A stretch of DNA of 64,000 nucleotides from Gracilariopsis chorda (GCA_003194525.1 NBIV01000001.1:682001-746000), one strand, 5' to 3'. Counted from the first letter of the stretch, positions 31,881-43,580 are shown. Made by a program: numbers and translations. Notes: generated by a model from the letters alone, not told the origin.

Positions 31881-33281
31881 GTCTCGAGATTTTACATTGG
31901 GTCGATGCGCGCATTCTACGAAGGTAGCAATCTACCATTCGTATTTGCTGTAAACCAAACAAACGGTGAAAGAAAATTGTACGTGGGTCCGATGGGGCTT
32001 ACCGGCTACCGAAGGGTATCCCTATAGCCCTTTAACTCTTCATGCCATCTGCAGTATTGTGTGGTGTTTTCAGGAACCCCACATTTCCCTTCCCGCGGGA
32101 CGGTTCCCAGAACACCCTCGTGAAGAATGCGAGACGTATCTGGATGCATGTCTCGAAAGACACTGTACTGGCATAGCAGGTACGATGGGGTAAAGGGTGT
32201 AAAGCCCTCTAACGGTGTATTACATAAATGAGCTGATTTCGTGCGGACTCCTTCCGTTATCCTCTTAGTTACAACAAGGCTTGTACTGCACGGTAGGATA
32301 CTACCCAAAGACTGGTGCGCCATCTGATTTGTACTCAGGATGGTCGAACCGAGTGCGGACCAATTGCAGTGGCACATTCTTACCGTCGTACAGCATATGT
32401 CGCCGAATGCAACGACCAGAACTACAATGCAGAACCTTGCCAAAGGGACACATCACGGGCCCGTTCCGCTTGGCCGTGATGTGCCGCTGCCAGCAAGACT
32501 CCGTTCTTAATGAACTGTCTCAAGTGTAAATCGACGTCCTTGCCGTTAAAAAAACAAGCAGTGCACGTCGACACGCCTTCTCGTATCGCAAGTTTTCCTT
32601 AGTTACCTTTGGTACCCTACGTAAGTTTTTGTCTGCATCGCGCAAAAGCAATACTGGTCCGAAGGGTAGGCTATGCCCTTGTCTTACACCACAGCATGCG
32701 TCAAAAGAGCAGTGTCGGAATACATATTTACCCTTGCCTGAGCACAGCGTCGACGACCACCTGCACCGGATTTATTTGTTGCAATGCGCCCTCAAACGTA
32801 CAACCACAACCGGTAATAACCGATAACGTCGCATTGACAAATGACCATGTTCCACATAACCGCAACTGAACTGCGCTCACTTCCCTGACGTCCAGAAACT
32901 GGAATGAAGTCCAACGAAGAACATTGGCAGGCGTCGCGCACGATGCCGTATCATAGCATGCGCGGAGAACACACAACGTTAAAAGCCGTCGTGTACTTTA
33001 TGTTCCAGATTCCAACGTGGACGACAAGCTCGGACTATTGTGTAAATCGCATTAGTAACATTGTCAGCACAGCAAGCAAGTAGCATACTCCCTCCGACAA
33101 AAGTATCGATACAATACATGGAAAAACGTGAGGGAATTCGAATCAGTTGCACGAGAAGCTCGCTCAAGTATCAGGCTTGTTGCATAACGCTCATAATGGC
33201 GTCATCATCGCCAACGTTTTGTACAGTCTGAGCAATGAGGCGGAGATGGACAGCATCATCGACGTGACGAGCACCATGTAA
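31881..33281 (+). CDS. Candidate intron-rich gene for a cysteine-rich protein of unknown function (5' end unresolved)
   Basis: Seven open segments are joined by consistent GT-AG introns in matching phase: 31881-32015, 32074-32179, 32279-32523, 32603-32620, 32695-32797, 32896-33041 and 33147-33281. Introns are 58, 99, 79, 74, 98 and 105 nt. Several donors are strong (GTAAGT at 32621, GTAAAT at 33042). The third donor (GTGTAA) is weak and exon four is only 18 nt. The joined product has about 295 residues and ends DVTSTM before a stop at 33279-33281. It has many cysteines in its middle (for example CETYLDACLERHC). No family is recognised. The first exon probably lies upstream; two acceptor choices near 31811 and 31880 are possible. 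Each junction is inferred by eye. Confidence 0.4.
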
Positions 33282-35457
33282 CAAACCTGTACGTACAGCT
33301 TCTGCTCTGATTCTAGAATTTCATATGTGTGTGCCATGCGACGCAGAAGTCGTTCCAACCCCCCTCCCGAGTCCTTCTTACACACTACACAAAACGCGCG
33401 ACGATGACTGCTGTGGCGATTACGAAATGTGCGCATTCTCCGACCGGTCAGGCCACATCTCCGCTCAGAACACGGTGGACCACGGAAGCAGGACACTCGA
33501 AGCGCATGTGTCAGATGCGGTACAAAGGCCGCGTTGAAGTGCACGGAAGACGTGGTTCTCAACCTAGGATGTAACAATGCCAATACCATACTACGTGGCG
33601 AAAATCAATTCCCAACAAGACAGTAATGTGGTGTAGAATCTGTTCAAAGCAATTGTCGAGGTGTGCGGTCCGTGATGTCCGTGATTCCGTCAGTGATGCG
33701 GCCGCGCATGCCTTCAATCCGGGAGAGACTTGATGTAGTTCAGTGGAAGGAGCAGCGTCGCATAATACGAATACTATTCGGACTCAGGATATGGGACGAA
33801 ACACACAGCCGTACGGCGACGTTAGTGTGTAGTGGGTCAAGGCTGAAACAGGTGAATAGAGATATGAGCACAGCAGAATCGACTCTGAATCACGCTGACT
33901 GAAGCGAAGTGCTACGCTTCGTGGAGACCTGTGCAAGTTACGGAAGTACTCACGAGCTCAGAGTGGTTTGCTTTGTACTTGTACAGAAGAGTTATATAGC
34001 TTCGTCGGATCACGACGACGAAGCGGTGATTGAAAGGCTACCTTCGAATGTGAGGATATCTAGGGGCGCTTTGAGAGTAGTCGCCTTTGCAAATAGGGAT
34101 ATCGATTTCAATTCACATCAACAGCCGGTTTGCTACACGTACATGTGCGCATTTCCTAAATGTTGGGTGCGACCACAGAATTCTTGTCAATATCCTTCAA
34201 CAACAAACAAGTGCTCATCACGGACGTCAGTGTTATGCGTGATGCAGGCGCGAAGGTACAGCTGAATCACCTTATTTCAACCAGACATTCCGCAACCCTC
34301 GCACGAGGTGCGATAATATGTTATCCGCATCGCCCTTGCTCTGAAGCAGGCTGCCAGTAAATGTGCTCTGTCAAATGAACACATAGGTTCAGCACAATGC
34401 TCGTTGGCAAGAGGCAAATATCAACATGTTGGAATCGATATGTCCAGACTGCAGAATGCATACGTCTTCCAAACTTCGGAAACGCAAGTCATAAAATTGT
34501 TCACCGAGGGCCACAAGTTGCCCACGACGTTTGCATGCAAAAAGGATGCATCCTCAGCCTAACGTTGTCATGTTAAACGCATTCATTTCCTGTCGCATGA
34601 AATCACTGATCCGGCACAAAGAATTTCATTTCCAATGTCTCTATTCTTTTCACCTCAAACTTACGTACCAAGGTTAACAAGATGTTTGAATGTCCGACCA
34701 TGCAATCGAGCTATAGATACTCGAGTTCTTAGAGGACTTGTAACAGATCTTGTCTTCAATATTTAGTCCACGAAATCTGTTTTGGAAGTTCTGCGTTGAT
34801 CGTAACCATGGATTTTTATCAATCTTCATTCCGCTGAGCGATAGGTGTGTTCTGTTGTGATCAATTGTTGCGAACACTCAAAACTCACGTCTTAGCCTAG
34901 CATATTTCTGATTAAGGATGACGATACGATGGCCATCGATTACAATGCTCTCAACGAATACCAACAAACTCCACATATCGACAACCCCCAGTGTATTGTT
35001 TCACTGAAGTACGTTCATCTTGTGTTGTTCCTTCACTATCGCAAGTACCAAATGTACCGTTGGTGCTTTTATTGATTCTTTTCTGACACTGCTAGCTTTT
35101 CTTTTAGTCGTATGGTCCACTGCACCTTCAACATCAGGAGAAAAAACACTGGAGAGCTGCAAACCGCTGATTTTGGACATCTTCTTTGGCTATCTCTCGT
35201 ATAACGGATAGTTCCAAGAAAATCACTCTTCCCTGAGGTCTTTGCGAGACACTGCACGACCTCATCGTTTTCTCAGTCCACCATATCAACGGAGTACTTG
35301 CATTTTCGGTCGTATCGTTTTACATGTACACATGCATACAAGCTCTTGTTGCTATTTAGGTAGCGGCAACAGAGTTATGACATGACTGCAATACCCTTTT
35401 ACTTGACATTGTACCGGTTTCGCCCGTCGAAAGTTTCAATCCAGGCAAACTGTCTAC
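33282..35457. other. Gene-poor region with possible decayed or split coding pieces
   Basis: A plus-strand frame at 33909-34265 (from a GTG, 118 codons) ends with a cysteine-rich stretch (CYTYMCAFPKC...). It could be another exon or a relic. A 41-codon frame begins with ATG at 34931. Neither has a recognised family. The 5' boundary of the LINE fragment is not defined and may lie here. Confidence 0.35.
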
Positions 35458-37291
35458 ATGCAGAAGTACTCCGAATCCCATGGGCGGTTTAATCAGAATT
35501 TCCGTCAGGAGCATATAGCTCACCTGAAAATTCTCTTCAGCCCTGCACGGACTAGTTCTCTCAATTCCGAGGATACGGTGCCCTACGCGTTTGTGCTTGG
35601 GCACTATGATTTCACATTCTGGTTGCATCTATGTATTTGGGGGGCGGACTGGGACACGCTGCAAATGTTGCGAGTTGGTTTCGCAGAACCCATCGCGGCA
35701 TGTGCAGCGAGCACGGTTATCCCTAACACGGCAAAGTTGGGGCTTGCAAAGCTGGAAATTGCGAGAAATGAAGCCTTACGTATCCAGACCGGATGCTTAC
35801 GCTCATCCCCAGTTGAGAAGCTTCGCACGCTTGCCCCTCTCCCTGACATGAAACAGATTGCCGCATGTCAGGCGGCAAAACTGTACGAAAAAGCCATGAG
35901 AAGGGAGGAAACCACGCCGCTAAGGAAAAGCATACAACGCCTATCCACCCCCGAATCAGGAACAGACGTCTACGATGAAGATGGTTGCAGAGGAGAAGCT
36001 GGCAGAGCTCGGAATATTACAGTTGCAAAGGGTGAAATTACCGGTCGAACCAGGACTGGGAACGGTCGCCGACGTACAGTTTCACTTTGCCCCTTGCAGA
36101 AAGAACGACACGAAACCAGAACAAAATGCAGCAGCAATGCACCTGCTGAGAAGTTTAGGAAATGCTGACTGCGAAGTTTGGAGTGACGGCTCGGTAGGAG
36201 AACCCCAAGAGCAACCTGCTCAACGGCAAACATGGCGAGTCGCAGTGAAATGGGATGACGGCTGGTTTACAGGTACAGCTAGGCAAGGGGCGCAGATACA
36301 AAGTGCCCGACCGTATGACACATTTCTGGCTCGACGGGACAAAGCGCCCGACTTGCTTATAGAATATGACGATGGATACAACATGTGCTACACAGTCAAT
36401 AGTGACGAAACTATTACCGACAGCAACGCACACACTCTGAAGGAAAAGTTTTTGAAGATCGACAAAGTCGATGCCGGAGGCTTTGCCATATTCTGGAATG
36501 ACAGAAACGAACCCCAGGCTGGAACCGTTCCTACGGGAGTGGGAGTTTGTTCCTATACCGCAGAAATAGCGGCAGTAAGAAGAGCTTTATCTGAGGTTTC
36601 TATTAGGACTTGCTTTGGCTGGAGAGGGTTGGTGAGGTTAGTAACGGACTCAAAAAGCGTAGTACATGGACTCCAGAAATCAGCAAGGCGCCAGACCAGA
36701 CACTTGCAAGAGGTAACGGAGTTGCTAACAATGATTGGTAATTTGTGCCCAGTCCAGGTGGTGTGGGTCCCTGGACATTGCGGAATTGATCGAAACGAGA
36801 CTGCAGACAAGCTGGCCAAGAGTGGTTTATCGATACCGCTGGCAGACCAAGAGAAGGTTCCGTTGGACTTCCTTGAAGTTCAGCAGAGGCTTAAGCTCCA
36901 TCTTGTTACTCAACCGCCAGTTCAGAATGTCCCGGAATCGCTCGAAGAAGATGCCACTCTTTGGGCTGCGCAGACAGCTCTATCACAGGTTTTTGTGGGA
37001 CACGCGACAGGGTTACACCCTGTTTCTACCTACTTGCTTCGTAGAAAGAGCTACTGGCCCCTAGAGCTAAGGCATAGAATTGAAAATACCGTTGATCACT
37101 TTGTCATGAGGTGTAGAAAACGCTCCAAGTCCAGGCGAGACACGTTCCCGTCTGCACGAGAAAGACAAGGAGTTGGAGTATCGGAAATAGTGAAGAAATG
37201 GCCGGAAAGGTTGTTGGATTTCTTGTGGAGAGAGGGATTCATCAAAAAGAGTACCTACCACGCTGTCGGAATTAGTGGCGTGCGGCCGTAA
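35458..37291 (+). pseudogene. 5'-truncated non-LTR retrotransposon (LINE): post-RT region plus RNase H
   Basis: Two overlapping frames (35458-36168 and 35975-37291) belong to one LINE ORF2 broken by a frameshift near 35960-35990. The first has the post-RT segment typical of LINEs: NEALRIQTGCLRSSPVEKL, then QAAKLYEKAMRREE. The second has an RNase HI domain with WSDGS (36180s), YTAEIAAVRRAL, LVTDSKSVVHGL and WVPGHCGIDRNETADKLAK, so all catalytic acids and the His are present. Between WSDGS and the next strand (GGFAIFW) lie about 93 extra residues (about 36196-36474) with VKWDDGWFTGTA and LIEYDDGYNMCYTV, a DDG pattern seen in Tudor-like domains. The RT fingers and palm are absent. A TACA-rich tail follows. 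Confidence 0.85.
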
Positions 37292-37316
37292 AAATACATA
37301 CATACATACATCTATG
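37292..37316 (+). repeat. (TACA)n simple repeat, probable LINE tail
   Basis: Tandem TACA units directly follow the LINE stop codon. Non-LTR elements often end in such short tandem repeats, so this probably marks the 3' end. Confidence 0.7.
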
Positions 37317-40009
37317 TATTGTTTCCTATAGATACACGTGCTACAGACTGGAGAGGGATAGCGCCATATCTGATGAGGACGGTCACGTGCTCCAAGTACG
37401 AATACTAGATGTTGGAATGGCACGCGGAGAAGGTTATTCAGTCTGGTGGAAAGGAAGAATCCAACCTCAGACTCTTGATGTCATAATTGGTAACTCGAGC
37501 AGTGCCAACGTTTTGGCTTTAGCACTCAAATGCCATAAAACGCTACGCCACTCTCTGGATGCCATCCAGTTTCCGAGATTGCCTAACAACGACACTATGA
37601 AAAGAGAAGGGTTGCCCGAACAAGTACTTCTCTTCCTCAAGAGACGTCATACTGTTTGACGAGCTGGCTCACGTTTCTTCATATCGCAAAGTACCAAGAA
37701 CATGTCTTTGAGAATATGCACGCCACATCTGACACGAATGGCCGAAAACCTGCGTTCAATCCTACCGAGCTTCGTCAAGGAAATGGAATCATTCGATACA
37801 CAAATACAAGAGCTAAAACCACGGTCTACTGGTGGATTCAAAACACAACTGCAGAGACCTAGGAAACCTGAACCAAAAGTGCGACAAACTTTGGGTCGTT
37901 CATGACGAGTTCGCCGGAAGTGCTTCCGCACTGGACGCCAACCAATGACAAAATGCGTTCAACGAAGCACATATTGAGCGAGATTTATAGAATTGATGAG
38001 GAAAACGAGGGATTGAGAACTGAAAAGAAATATGAGACTATGAGGATTGAAGAAGTTTCCTAAATCCAGCGAAAATGCCGCGTCCGCGATTATCGGATGG
38101 CATATCGTCAACAAGGAATTCCTGAATCCCGGCTGCCGAGATTTAAGTAGCAACGAGAAATCGAGAAGATGGAAAGATATGGAAAAAGGGAAAAAGAACA
38201 GGCGCATGGGGACTAGCGGTTTAGCGTTCACGAGCGCTCCGGAGCCACCTCTACAGTCAGTGCATAAATTCCATACCTTGGTTGCGCGGCCAATTGACGG
38301 CAAGAGCCAAGTAGACTTCTCAAAAGGGATTAAGGCTTATTTCACGGAATGAAGAGGAAAACGTTGAACTAGATGCGGTATACAAAGTATTGTCCGACTT
38401 AATGGAAGAAGAGGAATGTCTTCGTAAACCTTTGTCGTGTGCTTTTGTGTTTTTACGTGTGTATTATTGTATATGGTGACTAAGAATTGGAACGCTCCGT
38501 TAAGGCAAAGGACACCATGCGGATTGGCGATACTCAGGTGTTTTCAAGCAGAATTGTAGTACTTCTCCATAGATACTTAGGTAGTTGAATGGATAAAGAT
38601 CAGGTTTGCAATTATAGTAGCGTTCCGTTTCGTCAACATTCTTGCGATTTCCATCCTCCTCTGATGCACTCTGAAACCGTTGAGGCAACTTCAGTTCGAA
38701 GTAGTTCATCTACTCTGTACATTTGTTTTCGATCGGTATGGCTGTCGTAATTACGAGACTTCTCAACGTGCTATGCACTGCGGCAATTCGAGAATGCTAG
38801 TGATCAGCAGGAACGGCCAAAAGTATTGTCCCTCGTCCTCATGAAACGGGTGCTGTAAGTTTCTGAGAACGAGACACTCTGTACTCCGGCACAGCATTTC
38901 CATCTTTGCAACTCGAGAATGAAGAGTGCACAGCTCACCTCATGGGACATCAATAGCTTCAGGCTTCGTCATGCTGAGTTCTTAGCACCATCACGGTGAT
39001 GACCATGATGATCAGCTCGCACCCTACCCTTTTCGACACTTCTACTTCAAAAGGATGTTTACTAGAGTTTTGCATGAGCCTCAGTTCTGCTGAATCTCTC
39101 ATCTTGGAATAGGAAACATTGGGTTTTCACACTGCTGAATGGTACTGGCCTACGTTAGGTAACACTTCAATCAGCACTGCGACTCGGAATGACGTTAAAC
39201 CCATCCAGGCGAAATGGGTTGAGGTGGAGGCTGTTGTAGCTCACTTTAAGAGCTGCCTTGTCGTTTTTGCTGGACTGTCACTGCACTGACAGATCAAGCG
39301 GGTTCCAGTGTGATTCCTCGGCGCCCGCAGTACCAATCCAGCAAAAGTGATACCGCAGTGGCCCCGCTTTTGGGCACAATGCATCAATTCGCTCACCGTG
39401 GTGTGCCAATCATCCTGGTGATGCTGATCAGCGGGAAGCCAAATGGATCCGCAATTGGGTTTGCCTTGGGAACTTTGCCTCCGTGGCAAGGAAAAGCTTC
39501 TCATTCAGTTAGTACGTCGAAGTCTAAGGCCCTGCCAGAAGTAGGCTTCGTCTGCCCACGAACAACATCAACAGCAACACCAACAACGTCGTGCGGAAGG
39601 GTTTTGAGGGCAGAAGCTTTGTTGTTGTGAAATGGTATCATCATCATGACGGAGAATTTTGAAATATTCTGGGAGGGTACAGTAGGATACGGCGCAACTA
39701 ATTTGTATTTGCGTTGGATAGTAACGGCAAAGATTGTCCCCCCTTATCCAACGAGGAGCCAAGACGGGGACAATCCTGGACAACATCACTTTCTTTTCTT
39801 TTTCTGCAAGGTATACTATCTGGGATAGGTGAACCTCATCATATACCGATGCTTATTGCTCATTGCAAAAAAGTGCGTAGATAACGAGTTTGTTTCAGAT
39901 CCGAAACAGCTTCTGTGTTGTTGTATATCGAAGACAAGTGGCCCGAAACTATATCTAGTAAACCTGACAGAACATGACCCTTCTGCCGAACCACTTTTGA
40001 CAAGCTCAA
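37317..40009. other. Gene-poor region with short unidentified frames
   Basis: A plus-strand frame at 37339-37659 (including ILDVGMARGEGYSVWWKGR) reads like protein but has no recognised family. Frames at 37702-37905 (coiled-coil-like, K/R/E-rich) and 38047-38352 lie in the same orientation with stops between them, suggesting a decayed gene or mobile-element ORF. The rest (38.4-40.0 kb) holds nothing I can support. Confidence 0.35.
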
Positions 40010-40648
40010 ATGAAACGCAAAGAACACAAACCCGTCGAAGCCGTGAAATCCGTAACATCCGATCTCGGTGACAATGCATGTGACAGAGTTGTAGTCAAAA
40101 GCGATGAACTGGAGCAACCGAAACCAATTCAATCGTTTATGTCGTTCTTGATTTCGAACGGTTTGCAGGATTGCGACCAAGCGCAAGTGCTCTATCAGGT
40201 GTTTCAGGACTTGCGTCTAATCCGTAAATGGACAGGGCTAAGAGTGTCACAAAGAGCGTCGCGTCCTTATTTGGCTGGGAGTGCGGCTGCAGCGTTTGAT
40301 TCGGTTTATAAGGACAAAGATATGGACAAGGGGGAGGATAGGACACAAGTAGTGGTTCCTGTAAGTGCATGGGAAGAGCTCTCTGCATTGGACTTACAAG
40401 CTCTCTGTCGTGAATGCGTGCACCCTGAGACGGGTGAACAATTGCGATGCATGACTCTGGCTATCGTAGACGATGACAGTACCACAGCGTACTACCGCAT
40501 ATTCAGTACATGGGAGGAAATTGTACACCCGCAGTGGAAGATGAAAAAGAAGCACAAGACTGAAGGCGGGATTGGCACTGAGGAACGGGATCAAAACGAC
40601 GTCGTAGAAGAAAGCGAATCGTCATCCAATTCCGATTCGGACAGCTAA
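40010..40648 (+). CDS. SEN15: tRNA-splicing endonuclease subunit Sen15
   Basis: 212 residues. Sen15 is a structural subunit of the heterotetrameric Sen2-Sen34-Sen15-Sen54 enzyme that cuts pre-tRNA introns in the nucleus. The core (about 45-165) shows YQVFQDLRLIRKW near the start, a VVPVSAWEELSALDLQALCRE segment split over two helices, and the diagnostic terminal strand LAIVDDDSTTAYYRIFS, the family's LAIVxxDSTxVYYxL. The basic N-terminus and a K-rich then S/D/E-rich tail (170-212) are variable. Size is typical. A perfect hairpin lies 62 nt past the stop. It is intronless and starts at the first ATG. Confidence 0.82.
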   Translation: MKRKEHKPVEAVKSVTSDLGDNACDRVVVKSDELEQPKPIQSFMSFLISNGLQDCDQAQVLYQVFQDLRLIRKWTGLRVSQRASRPYLAGSAAAAFDSVYKDKDMDKGEDRTQVVVPVSAWEELSALDLQALCRECVHPETGEQLRCMTLAIVDDDSTTAYYRIFSTWEEIVHPQWKMKKKHKTEGGIGTEERDQNDVVEESESSSNSDSDS

Positions 40649-40710
40649 GAGGAACCACAATTTGCTCACCATTCACTAGCATATGATTCACATCGATGAA
40701 TGCCGTAAGT

Positions 40711-40780
40711 GAGCAGATCAAACATTGACGCACCACGCTCCTACGGGATTAGTCGTGGTGCGTCAATGTTTGATCTGCTC
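40711..40780. repeat. Perfect 27-bp inverted repeat with 16-nt spacer
   Basis: The arms 40711-40737 and 40754-40780 are exact reverse complements, and the spacer is 40738-40753. No mismatch is present, so the structure is either recent or maintained. The right arm continues into an open plus-strand frame (VRQCLICSL...), so the left arm may be a flipped duplicate of it. Confidence 0.97.
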
Positions 40781-41332
40781 TCTCGGATGCGTCTGGACTC
40801 GTGTTCTCGTCGCCAGCAGAAGCTATTTGATCTTAGAAACCCACCTATTTCCAAAGAACCAATGTTTAAATGAAATGCAAAGATCACTGTGTGAGCTTGT
40901 CGGCAACAACACTCTAGTTCATGGGTCATCCGAATGCGTTGTGCATTGCAGTGAGGTCAGCAGTGGGGGGAAAGAAACTTCAGATTTCGCGAGCAGAGTA
41001 ATTCAGTGTGGCAACTTCAGGATTGTACTATCAGTCCCGCAAGCTGCACTGTCGCAAGGACTCTGTTCTTGAGCCTGAGGAATGTTCGAAGAAGTATATG
41101 TACGAACGATATACGAAAGGTAAGAGTGCAGGTATCAAGAAGTCTACACGCAAGAGAAGAGGCTACAGATATGCACTTGAGGCACAAGGCGTCCGAGGCA
41201 CCACTTTCGTTACTCGTAGTTCTCTTCGTACTGGTTGGAGTGAGACAAACGGGAATGAGCAATAGTGGCTAAGATCCGTCCTGCGATAGGTTGTGGCAAG
41301 TTTGATCTGTTGCATGGTCTGTCTAGACAAAC
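40781..41332. other. Possible short coding pieces downstream of the hairpin
   Basis: Two overlapping plus-strand frames read like protein: one to a stop at 41070-41072 with LCELVGNNTLVHGSSEC, and one at 41008-41265 with LHCRKDSVLEPEEC and a basic tail (KSTRKRRGYRYAL). A short intron might link them, with an acceptor near TTCAG at 41024-41028. No family recognised, and I do not call a gene. Confidence 0.3.
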
Positions 41333-41758
41333 TCATGATTCTCGTTCTCTTGCGGTAATCAGGTCTCGCACACTCGAAAGCAATTTCTGAGCATCATCGA
41401 CAGCCTCTTCCATTTCATCACCAGCCTGCATACTTTCGAAATTAGCAGTTTCCAGTAGTGTTCGTTCACGTCCTTCCTGTTGCTTCATCTTCCCATCGAT
41501 GTGGTCGATGAGGGAGTCGATTTCTCGACCGCACTGAATAATGTCTTTGGCAAATTCTGGAATCTTGTTCGCAAGCTGCTTCCGAGATGCTTCATCGTTA
41601 GCCATCTCTTCCTTTTCGTCAGGTGCACGAGCGGTAGGTGGCGCATCACGTTGTAGAATCCCCAAGTACGTATAAAACATTACTCCCATGTCTTCGACTC
41701 GCTTCTGAAGGCGAGACAAATCATCCATCTGCACGTTCTCTGTAGTTTTATCGGACAT
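41333..41758 (-). CDS. MED21: Mediator complex subunit 21 (MED21/Srb7)
   Basis: 141 residues from the ATG at 41756-41758. The frame stays open to 41923, but that part is hydrophobic and unlike MED21. MED21 pairs with MED7 in the middle module of Mediator, linking activators to RNA polymerase II. Visible family features are the N-terminal LSRLQKRVEDMGVMFYTYLGILQRDAPP (matching LxxLQxxVxxLxxxFxxAIGVLQxxAPP), an IPEFAKDIIQCGREIDSLIDHI segment (family AKDIDxLIDSLP), and a terminal helix with EEAVDDAQKLLSSVRDLI. The protein is all helical and of the usual length. It is divergent from the prefoldin gene with 431 bp between starts. Confidence 0.87.
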   Translation of the reverse strand: MSDKTTENVQMDDLSRLQKRVEDMGVMFYTYLGILQRDAPPTARAPDEKEEMANDEASRKQLANKIPEFAKDIIQCGREIDSLIDHIDGKMKQQEGRERTLLETANFESMQAGDEMEEAVDDAQKLLSSVRDLITARERES

Positions 41759-42189
41759 TTGATGAAGTGAGGTTAAGCGAAAAACAATTTCATAGAACAA
41801 AAGACTATAGAGGAAGGACAACAGCAAGAACGAGTAACGACGGGTGCCTTTGATGAAAGGATTGTCTCGCGTAACGGAACACGAAGAAGCACGGAGTGGA
41901 AACTTCACATGTCCAAAAACCATTTGTTCGTGGAATAGTAGTGTACCCTTGGTACGCCCGCAGAAAAGGCCTCCGTTTGATTTCTGGTCACAATTTCCAA
42001 AAAAAAGGATTGAAGTTCATCGCATTGATACAGTACAGTATCATTCCTCCTGATCATCACTTCGAGCACACTTTCCCGGTCAAATTGGCCCTGGGCACCT
42101 CTCTCCTTGCTACAGAGTTTGGGAGCTCGTCCACGACTTAACGACTTCGTGTGAATCAAGGGGCCTAGGCGTTCGGATGCGAAAGAGCA
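41759..42189. promoter_or_regulatory. Bidirectional promoter region, MED21 / prefoldin 1
   Basis: 431 bp separates two divergent housekeeping starts. A six-A run lies near 41999-42004. There is no clear TATA box, and no other gene is seen. Confidence 0.45.
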
Positions 42190-42585
42190 ATGTCGAAGCA
42201 AGATCTTGATCAATTGTGGGAACTGCAAGAACGCCAGGCAGAGTTGCGTCGCCATGTGCTCCAACTCACTTCACAAATAAACTCGGCGGAAAAGGAGCGT
42301 ACTATACTCGACGTAACTGTGCAAGAAATCGACAACATGCCTCCCGATGTAAAGACTTATGTTGGATTAGGTAAAATGTTTGTGTTACAGCCGAAGAGTG
42401 ATCTACGATCTGATTTTGTCCATGAAAAGAATGAGTCGGTCAAGAAGGATGAGGATCGCAAACGCTTGCGAAAACAATTCTTGAGCAAGTTGAGTGAAAA
42501 CGAGAATCGTATAGACGAGCTCGCTGATCAAATTGAAGCTACGCGCGCGAAAGCGGCCAATACCCGGAAGAGCGCAGCGTCGTAG
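42190..42585 (+). CDS. PFD1: Prefoldin subunit 1 (beta-type)
   Basis: 131 residues. Prefoldin is a cytosolic hexamer that hands nascent actin and tubulin to the CCT chaperonin. The pattern is a long helix (about 5-50), a beta hairpin with KTYVGLGKMFVLQPKSDLRSDF (family YxxvGrMFilqxkxxi), and a second long helix (about 90-125) rich in K/E. The YxGLGKMF motif separates subunit 1 from other beta subunits. Length is standard. It starts at the first ATG and no intron is needed. Confidence 0.87.
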   Translation: MSKQDLDQLWELQERQAELRRHVLQLTSQINSAEKERTILDVTVQEIDNMPPDVKTYVGLGKMFVLQPKSDLRSDFVHEKNESVKKDEDRKRLRKQFLSKLSENENRIDELADQIEATRAKAANTRKSAAS

Positions 42586-43580
42586 AACAGCGTCCTACCT
42601 AGAGCAAAATGATAACTATTAAGCTTGTGGATTTACGTTCGAAATGTTTGGCGAGGAAGCAAAGCGTTTCTTCGGTTCCACGCTTTGGGACTTAGGGAAT
42701 CTCTTGTGTGGCTCCTCTGTTGACTGCCCTGGACCCTTCAATAGAGATAATGCTCTGTCCCTCTGGTGGTTCTGGTTCTTTTTTGTGCTCTCTATGGTAA
42801 CTTCTATAAATTTGGTTGCATGAAAGGCAGCTATCAATGAGAAAGATAGGTAACCTTTCATTCAGAGTTTCTGTGGTCAGTTAACCTTTGAGCATGAACT
42901 ATGACATGAGAACAGGCGGTCAAAGTGGAGAGGTGTACACTGGAGGAGGCACCAAATGGTCGTTTTCCAGAGGAGGAAGGGAAGGACTGCAACGACAGAA
43001 GATTGTGGCGTTTTGAATAACATATAATACGAAATAGAATGCACATTAAGTTCAAGCTCGTTCGTTCCTTGGGGTGGCCGTTTTTCTGCTGTTGGGTAGA
43101 ATGGTAAACTTTCAAAGTTCTGCTTTTCCTGATCTCAACATGCTAAGCTAGTTTTTATGCACCGAATGGACTATGCATTGTACCGAAGGCACTCCACAAG
43201 AAGTCGGAAACTAATCTCTAAACCACTGCATTTGCTCTCTGTCCATCTTGCTCTTGGCTCCTTGCGTACGTAATAGAGAAGTCGACCGTCCACACGACTG
43301 CATGAGAGGTTAGCGCTGAACTACAGGGCATTTTGAGGTGCGCGACTAGACGACAGGACTTGCCAACTTATGAGAAGTAACCCATTACTACTTAACAAGG
43401 AGCTCAAAGGATACTTGGATCTTCAGAATACTACACGTAACTGTTGGGAACAACTTCTCGTTCTAATGAATGCTCACCAACTCGGATAAAAACTTGGCTC
43501 TTACACCCTCAAGCATGATGCAAGTATGACATAAGTATTTGGTTTTATTGCGTGCGAAAAACCTATTACTAGCAAGCAAC
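42586..43580. other. Spacer between prefoldin 1 and TPT, no gene seen
   Basis: 1 kb of intermediate base composition, with short minus-strand frames at 42619-42861 and 42858-43115 lacking any family signal. It contains the 3' ends of the convergent prefoldin and TPT genes. Confidence 0.4.

Noticed and set aside
33191-33589. 132-codon minus-strand frame
   Set aside because: It overlaps the last exon of the plus-strand intron-rich candidate and has no splice-consistent context.
41759-41923. N-terminal extension of MED21
   Set aside because: Hydrophobic and not part of the family; the ATG at 41758 gives the standard size.
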